The notes beneath the pieces were generated by a model. That model had not been told where the DNA came from, searched no databases, and saw nothing but the letters and a program-made list of their open reading frames with translations. The translations under genes and the position numbers were made by a program. This document shows, one piece after another, positions 59,746 to 64,000 of a DNA stretch of 64,000 bases. This stretch comes from Pseudomonas entomophila (GTDB lineage: Bacteria > Pseudomonadota > Gammaproteobacteria > Pseudomonadales > Pseudomonadaceae). The stretch is taken from positions 116,611 to 180,610 of the forward strand of contig NZ_JARGCS010000010.1 in NCBI RefSeq assembly GCF_029193575.1, in the 5' to 3' direction. Numbering within the stretch: position 1 is the first letter of the stretch; every line of letters starts with the position of its first letter.

Positions 59746-60027
59746 CTACTCGCTCTTAAAGCTACTAATTAATTTGGAGCCTGGTTGCTTGAAACCAAGA
59801 ATTGGTAATAGATCATGTGGGCGACATTTCAAGTTTTCCGCCAAACGGTACAGTTTCTCAATCGTGAGGTTGACCTCACCTCTTTCGATCCTGCCCATGT
59901 AGCTGCGATCCATACCACAAGCAAGCGCTAGGGCGTCTTGGGACAGCCCAATCAACAATCTCTGTGTTCGGATATTTTGTCCCAGAGACTTTGCTATCTC
60001 CTGCCGCATAACCGCCTCGTCGTACAC
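59746..60027 (-). CDS. XRE-family HTH regulator
   Basis: The 93-residue protein (MYDEAVMRQEIAKSLGQNIR) contains one helix-turn-helix: LIGLSQDALALACGMDRSYMGRIERG-like segment at residues 28-52 and a following helix LTIEKLYRLAENL. It is like the control proteins of restriction or defence operons. It is divergently transcribed from the winged-helix/helicase pair, with a perfect palindrome in the gap, so it is the likely regulator. Confidence 0.82.
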   Translation of the reverse strand: MYDEAVMRQEIAKSLGQNIRTQRLLIGLSQDALALACGMDRSYMGRIERGEVNLTIEKLYRLAENLKCRPHDLLPILGFKQPGSKLISSFKSE

Positions 60028-60065
60028 AAGGTGAAACTATCGGTCGTTTACTGATCATCGCGCCA

Positions 60066-60079
60066 CGGATTATAATCCG
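60066..60079. promoter_or_regulatory. Palindromic operator over a -10 box
   Basis: CGGATTATAATCCG is a perfect 14-bp palindrome containing TATAAT (60071-60076) in the 87-base divergent gap. A repressor bound here would block transcription of the downstream pair. Its position suggests control by the XRE protein. Confidence 0.6.
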
Positions 60080-60114
60080 CATTTTGTGCCGTTTTACTAA
60101 TCCTGGGTGCTTGT

Positions 60115-60681
60115 ATGAAACCCGCGACATTTAAGCTAGACAGGTGCCTATACGCCCTGCTCCAGGATGGAGATCTGCAACGTTTCACAATCCGACAGCT
60201 GCGAGATGCATACGCGAGCCAGAGCGGCTGCGTAGGGTTTTCTGCGGCCGAGCTTTGGCGATACATTTACGACCAGGTCACACGCTTGAAGCGCGTGGGC
60301 TGGGTCCGCCTGGATTCCGATCGCCGCCGGCGGGATCAACTCTATTGTGTGGGATCAATCCCGGACTCGTTGATCCTTGATCTGATAGACGGGCATGCGT
60401 CCCGTACACAGCCCTCCACGGGAGAACTGACGGCTGAGCTTTCAACTCATTCATCTACCTCAACGCCAGTGTTGCGGCTTCAGGCGCTAGCGAAAGAGAT
60501 ACATTTAGACATGCTCACATCGGTTGGAGAAGCTGAGCGCTTCAAACAGCTGATAGCCGAAATGCCGCAACTCAAAGCCCGCGTGGAAGACGATTATGTC
60601 GCAGCCAGAGATAGATCGTCACGCCTACTTGGCCATTTGAGAGCAGTAGAAAAGACGTTGAAATTATTGGTGAACGAATGA
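60115..60681 (+). CDS. Winged-helix-like protein upstream of helicase
   Basis: The 188-residue protein begins MKPATFKLDRCLYALLQDGD. Residues 10-85 look like a winged helix (FTIRQLRDAYASQSG, ELWRYIYDQVTRLKRVGWVRLD). A low-complexity S/T-rich linker at 100-120 precedes a helical, probably coiled-coil end (AERFKQLIAEMPQLKARVEDD). The stop overlaps the helicase start by 4 bases. It may recognise DNA for the helicase. Function not known. Confidence 0.7.
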   Translation: MKPATFKLDRCLYALLQDGDLQRFTIRQLRDAYASQSGCVGFSAAELWRYIYDQVTRLKRVGWVRLDSDRRRRDQLYCVGSIPDSLILDLIDGHASRTQPSTGELTAELSTHSSTSTPVLRLQALAKEIHLDMLTSVGEAERFKQLIAEMPQLKARVEDDYVAARDRSSRLLGHLRAVEKTLKLLVNE

Positions 60682-62069
60682 CAAAGCTTCGTACGTGGCA
60701 GCATTCATGTATTGACGCTGCCCTTGAAACTTACAGAGCCTCGCCACATTTTTTATGTCAAGCAACGCCAGGTGCAGGTAAAAGCCGAATGGCAGCAGAG
60801 ACTGCAAAACGATTGCTCTCACAAAATGCAATAGATTTTGTACTTTGCTTTGGCCCATCCTGCCAAATCGTCAACGGATTAGCCAATACATTTGCCAAAG
60901 TCTTGGGCAAACCCTTTGACGGACGTCTAGGAGCAATTGGCGCAGCAATTACATATCAAGCCATGGAATTCCAGAGCGATTCATTTTGGAAACTTTTAGA
61001 CGATTATAGGGTGTTTGCAGTTTTTGACGAAATTCATCATTGCTCGGGAAGTGAATACTCCCTTGGGAACTCATGGGGGCAGACTGTTCTTCAACGCATA
61101 CAAGATCGGGCTACTTACACACTTGCACTTTCAGGTACACCGTGGCGCTCAGATGAACAGGCTATCGTCTTGGCTCGTTACTCAAACCCAGAAGGTCATC
61201 TCATTTGTGACTATCGGTATGGACTACGAGAAGCGATTAATGATGGGGTATGCCGCGCCCCACGAATAGCGCTCATGGAGGTAAACGGCATTCGAGTTGA
61301 GAGCCTTATCGAAAGCAAACCGTCTACCTCCGACTACTCCAGCATTGCGGAGGTGCTGAGAGACTCACCTGTGACTTTCGAGGATCTGATTACCCATGAT
61401 GAGATAGTAAAGGAAATTCTTTCTCTTGGGTGCCATCGGTTAAATAGCCTTATCCCAGACGACCCCAATGCTGGCGGCCTTATCATTGCATCGAATGTTC
61501 ACCATGCCTATCAAGTGGCTGCTGTGCTCATAAGCATGGGTGAAGAATGTCGGGTAGTTACGAACCGGACTCCAGATGCACAATCAATTATTGATTCATT
61601 CCGAAGTGGCACGGGGCGCTGGATAGTTGCCGTTGGTATGATCAGTGAAGGCACTGACATACCACGACTTCGAGTCTGTTGCTATTTGAGCAGAATCAGA
61701 ACTGAGCTCCATTATCGGCAAGTGCTTGGTCGTGTTCTACGGCGTACAGGGGGCTTTGATGATCATGCCTGGCTTTACGTCCTAGCTGAACCATCACTAC
61801 TTCATTTTTCACATAGGATCGCTACAGACCTTCCTGATGACTACGCAGTGGTAGATCTAATTCCTGCCACCAACACTAACGTGGTCGACCCGATGCAGAT
61901 TGAATTATCTCATTTCACTCCGGATCACGAAGTTAGTGAGGACATGGTTGTCCGTATATCCAAGGCCGAACATAGGGATCTAGCACTCAACTCCGAGGTA
62001 GAAAGAGATCGACTCCATCAGATCGAACTCGCATCTGGACTCAGAGCTGAAATCCTATCTGTCTACTGA
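60678..62069 (+). CDS. SF2 DEAD/DEAH-type helicase
   Basis: The 463-residue protein has motif I CQATPGAGKSRMAAETA (30-36), DEIH at 117-120, LALSGTPWRSDEQ (motif III), motif IV-V GRWIVAVGMISEGTDIPRLR and motif VI RQVLGRVLRRTGG near 350. It is compact, close to the UvrB/RecG-like ResIII type, with no nuclease domain seen. Together with the winged-helix-like protein and the XRE regulator it forms a three-gene cassette of probable defence type. Alternatives are plasmid or phage maintenance functions. Confidence 0.85.
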   Translation: MTKLRTWQHSCIDAALETYRASPHFLCQATPGAGKSRMAAETAKRLLSQNAIDFVLCFGPSCQIVNGLANTFAKVLGKPFDGRLGAIGAAITYQAMEFQSDSFWKLLDDYRVFAVFDEIHHCSGSEYSLGNSWGQTVLQRIQDRATYTLALSGTPWRSDEQAIVLARYSNPEGHLICDYRYGLREAINDGVCRAPRIALMEVNGIRVESLIESKPSTSDYSSIAEVLRDSPVTFEDLITHDEIVKEILSLGCHRLNSLIPDDPNAGGLIIASNVHHAYQVAAVLISMGEECRVVTNRTPDAQSIIDSFRSGTGRWIVAVGMISEGTDIPRLRVCCYLSRIRTELHYRQVLGRVLRRTGGFDDHAWLYVLAEPSLLHFSHRIATDLPDDYAVVDLIPATNTNVVDPMQIELSHFTPDHEVSEDMVVRISKAEHRDLALNSEVERDRLHQIELASGLRAEILSVY

Positions 62070-62138
62070 GCCAAATATCTTCACCGAGATACTTAGCAAC
62101 ATCGGTTGTACGACCTTAGTCCTTCACGAGAAGCACGT

Positions 62139-62402
62139 ATGAACTCAAATACATTACTACCCTGTGCTTCAGTACCAACCAAATGCTGGAGTGCAGCTCA
62201 TCATGGTTATTTGGTGAGATTCAACTATACATTCACAAAGGCTTGTCATGTGCTAGGAAGTAAGGAACTAGCAAACTCATGGATTATCAAGCCCGCGATC
62301 GGCCTTGGGCACAATCCACCTTGCACCCTGCTGGCCGAACCAGCCGGCTTTTCAGTAATTAATGAGCTCTTGATCCGGATCGAATATGGAGTTTATACAT
62401 AG
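62139..62402 (+). pseudogene. Orphan Xre/MbcA/ParS (DUF2384) antitoxin-domain remnant
   Basis: The 87-residue frame ends with the toxin-binding domain of Xre/MbcA/ParS antitoxins: ACHVLGSKELANSWIIKP, AIGLGHNPPCTLLAEPAGF and LLIRIEYGVYT. The expected N-terminal helix-turn-helix is missing, replaced by unrelated sequence. No RES-type toxin follows directly. It is probably a decayed antitoxin gene; a short functional form cannot be excluded. Confidence 0.6.
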
Positions 62403-62452
62403 CGCGCCCCCACTAAAGTAACGCCTTATGTGGAACTTAAAGGATAATTCAA

Positions 62453-62811
62453 ATGTCGCTACCATTCTCCAAAATCAGAATAACACCAGGCCGAATCGAC
62501 GATGCCTACACTCAGGGTCATGACGTCATATCTACAACGACTATTGGGATATTAGCCAACTCGAATAACACGATAGATGCTTATCTTCGCGGATTGCAGA
62601 TCTACAATGATCTTTTCGAGTGGAAGCTGGAGGCTTACCCGCAGAAAGCCCTCGATCTCATCACTGATCTTCTCCTGCCGGCAGAATCCCTTCCAAGCTC
62701 CATTCTCCAGAAAGCGCTTGCGCTCGGAGTGCTCCGCTGTAAGATTTTTCAAAGTGCTGACTGGATTTCACGTGAGCAATGGTGCCAGTTAGCATCGGTT
62801 TCAGAAGCTAA
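62453..62811 (+). pseudogene. Gene interrupted by an IS5-group element
   Basis: The frame begins MSLPFSKIRITPGRIDDAYT after AAGGA and runs into the IS: codon 120 (62810-62812) straddles the junction, and ten more codons of IS DNA precede a chance stop at 62845. The 119 native residues are mostly helical, with no recognised domain. The remainder of the gene should lie beyond the right edge, after the insertion sequence. Confidence 0.7.
62808..62811. repeat. Likely IS target site duplication, left copy
   Basis: CTAA directly abuts the left inverted repeat. IS5-group elements duplicate a 4-bp YTAR target, which this matches. The right copy lies beyond the window. Confidence 0.65.
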
Positions 62812-62900
62812 GGATTCTCCGATCAAGTCAGCGCAGATCGTCTGACCTGTGCTGAAATAGCCCTCCGCCCAACTCTCACGCCCGAGCAAGCCTCCACCCC

Positions 62901-63884
62901 ATGAGTCAGATGAGCTTTTCCGATTTCGAATACGCCGGTAAGCGCAAGCAAACCCGTCGTGAGCGTTTCCTGGCCGAGATGGAACAGGTCGTGCCGTGGA
63001 GCGGACTGGTCGCGTTGATCGAACCGCATTACCCAAAGGCAGGTGGCGGTCGCAAACCCTATCCATTGGAAACCATGCTGCGCATTCATCTACTGCAAAA
63101 CTGGTTTTCACTGAGTGACCCGGCTATGGAAGAAGCGCTGTACGAGATCACTTCGATGCGCCAGTTTGCTCGACTGACGCTCAGCGCTCCAATCCCCGAA
63201 GACACGACGATCATGAATTTCCGGCACCTGCTGGAGAAGCACCAGTTGGCGGCAGGCATCCTGGAAACCATCAACGCCTACCTGCGAGACAAAGGCTTGT
63301 CGCTGCGCCAGGGCACAATCGTCGATGCCACGATCATCCACGCGCCCAGTTCGACCAAGAACAAGGAGGGCAAACGCGATCCGGAAATGCACCAGACGAA
63401 GAAGGGAAACCAGTACTTCTTCGGCATGAAAGCGCATATCGGAGCCGATGCTGAATCGGGTCTGGTACATCATGTCCATGGCACCGCCGCCAACGTGGCT
63501 GACGTGACGGAAGTTGCCCATCTGCTGCATGGTGACGAGAATGTTGTCTGTGCTGATGCGGGTTACACCGGCGTAGAGAAGCGGCCTGAACATGACGGTC
63601 GGCAGGTGATCTGGCAGATCGCAGCACGCCGCAGTACTTACAAGAAATTGAGTAAGCGCAGCGCCCTGTACAAGGCCAGGCGCAGGATTGAAAAGGTCAA
63701 AGCCCAGGCAAGGGCCAAGGTCGAACACCCATTTCGCGTCATCAAGCGGCAGTTCGGTTACGTGAAAACTCGTTTCCGCGGGTTGGCCAAGAACACGGCG
63801 CAACTGACCACGCTCTTTGCGTTGTCGAATCTGTGGATGGCCCGGCGGCAACTATTGAGCGTGACGGGAGAGGTGCGTCTGTGA
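62901..63884 (+). CDS. IS5-family DDE transposase
   Basis: The 327-residue transposase begins MSQMSFSDFEYAGKRKQTRR. It has GRKPYPLETMLRIHLLQNWF, LRQGTIVDATIIHAPSSTKN (first Asp), HGDENVVCADAGYTGVEKRP (second Asp region) and the C-terminal VEHPFRVIKRQFGYVKTRFR with the glutamate, as in the IS5 group. No frameshift or internal stop is seen, so it should be active. Catalyses cut-and-paste transposition of the element. Confidence 0.93.
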   Translation: MSQMSFSDFEYAGKRKQTRRERFLAEMEQVVPWSGLVALIEPHYPKAGGGRKPYPLETMLRIHLLQNWFSLSDPAMEEALYEITSMRQFARLTLSAPIPEDTTIMNFRHLLEKHQLAAGILETINAYLRDKGLSLRQGTIVDATIIHAPSSTKNKEGKRDPEMHQTKKGNQYFFGMKAHIGADAESGLVHHVHGTAANVADVTEVAHLLHGDENVVCADAGYTGVEKRPEHDGRQVIWQIAARRSTYKKLSKRSALYKARRRIEKVKAQARAKVEHPFRVIKRQFGYVKTRFRGLAKNTAQLTTLFALSNLWMARRQLLSVTGEVRL

Positions 63885-63888
63885 TGCA

Positions 63889-63917
63889 GAAAAACCAGAG
63901 GCGTCTCTGGTTTTTTG
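63889..63917 (+). terminator. Terminator of the transposase gene
   Basis: The hairpin AAAAACCAGAG-GCGT-CTCTGGTTTTTT follows the transposase stop by 5 bases and has a T-run. Confidence 0.85.
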
Positions 63918-64000
63918 TGTAATGCGCGGCTGAAAAACCGGCTGAACCGACGCTGTCTGCGATCAGGGAGCGGATATCTGGTGACTTGTTCGGAGCATCC

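Larger units (their letters stand above)
62812..64000 (+). mobile_element. IS5-group insertion sequence, complete
   Basis: The element is 1189 bases between GGATTCTCCGATCAAGTCA (62812-62830) and TGACTTGTTCGGAGCATCC (63982-64000); the repeats match in 17 of 19 positions after reverse complementing. It carries one full-length transposase gene and a terminator near its 3' end. The last base of the window coincides with the end of the right repeat. GC-rich coding style contrasts with the surrounding island, so the IS is a recent arrival. Confidence 0.88.

Noticed and set aside
42998..64000. CRISPR array, tRNA attachment site or integrase in the island
   Set aside because: No regularly spaced repeats, no tRNA-like cloverleaf and no tyrosine or serine recombinase motif was found; only the IS5 transposase is present.

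Overview
The window looks like a chromosomal segment of a fluorescent Pseudomonas of the P. putida group. The core part is GC-rich, has dense short REP elements of the P. putida type (GCGGGCTTGCCCCGCG-like arms), and carries a familiar neighbourhood: gacS, ldhA, cysM, rlmD, relA, mazG, purM/purN, hda and a full late cobalamin operon. Assignment to the genus is firm from gene content as I remember it; the species is not determined.

Region 1 (1-8.4 kb): a gene cut by the left edge, two small conserved-type proteins, a FadL-type outer membrane channel, a LysR regulator, a secreted glutathione peroxidase, a MarR regulator with an MFS exporter (with a repeated palindromic operator), and a secreted GH5 hydrolase. 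Region 2 (8.5-17.7 kb): ten minus-strand cobalamin genes (cobO-cobB-bluB-cbiB-cobD-cobQ-cobU-cobT-cobC-cobS), nearly all overlapping by a few bases and led by a B12 riboswitch. They turn cobyrinate into adenosylcobalamin, including synthesis of the lower ligand. Region 3 (17.9-31.3 kb): a PQQ-type sugar dehydrogenase lipoprotein, two NlpC/P60 lipoproteins, hda, an AI-2E-type permease, purM-purN, small DUF proteins, mazG and relA. Region 4 (31.4-43 kb): rlmD, cysM, a two-component system, gacS, ldhA, and small redox and envelope genes ending in arsC-like, wrbA and DUF2069.

Region 5 (about 43.07 kb to the right edge) is an AT-richer accessory island with a patchwork of likely defence or conflict cassettes. 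Its layout is marked by three same-strand copies of the 3' end of one core gene (43071-43262, 50283-50474, and a decayed copy near 55494-55555). This suggests repeated insertion at one target. Between and after these copies lie: (a) a five-gene, tightly overlapping operon with a metallophosphoesterase, a GASH-like helical protein, two TRAFAC-type GTPases and a GAP1-like protein; (b) a two-gene membrane protein plus zinc deaminase pair; (c) an 871-aa ABC/AAA_13-type ATPase with a CxxC hook; (d) a 1092-aa fusion of metallophosphoesterase, degenerate STAND-like NTPase and TPR-like tail; (e) a divergent XRE regulator, winged-helix-like protein and SF2 helicase; and (f) two closely related membrane-anchored beta-rich proteins placed beside copies B and C. 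The island runs into a toxin-antitoxin-like remnant and an ORF interrupted by a complete IS5-group element, whose right inverted repeat coincides with the last base of the window. No integrase, tRNA, rRNA or CRISPR array is visible.
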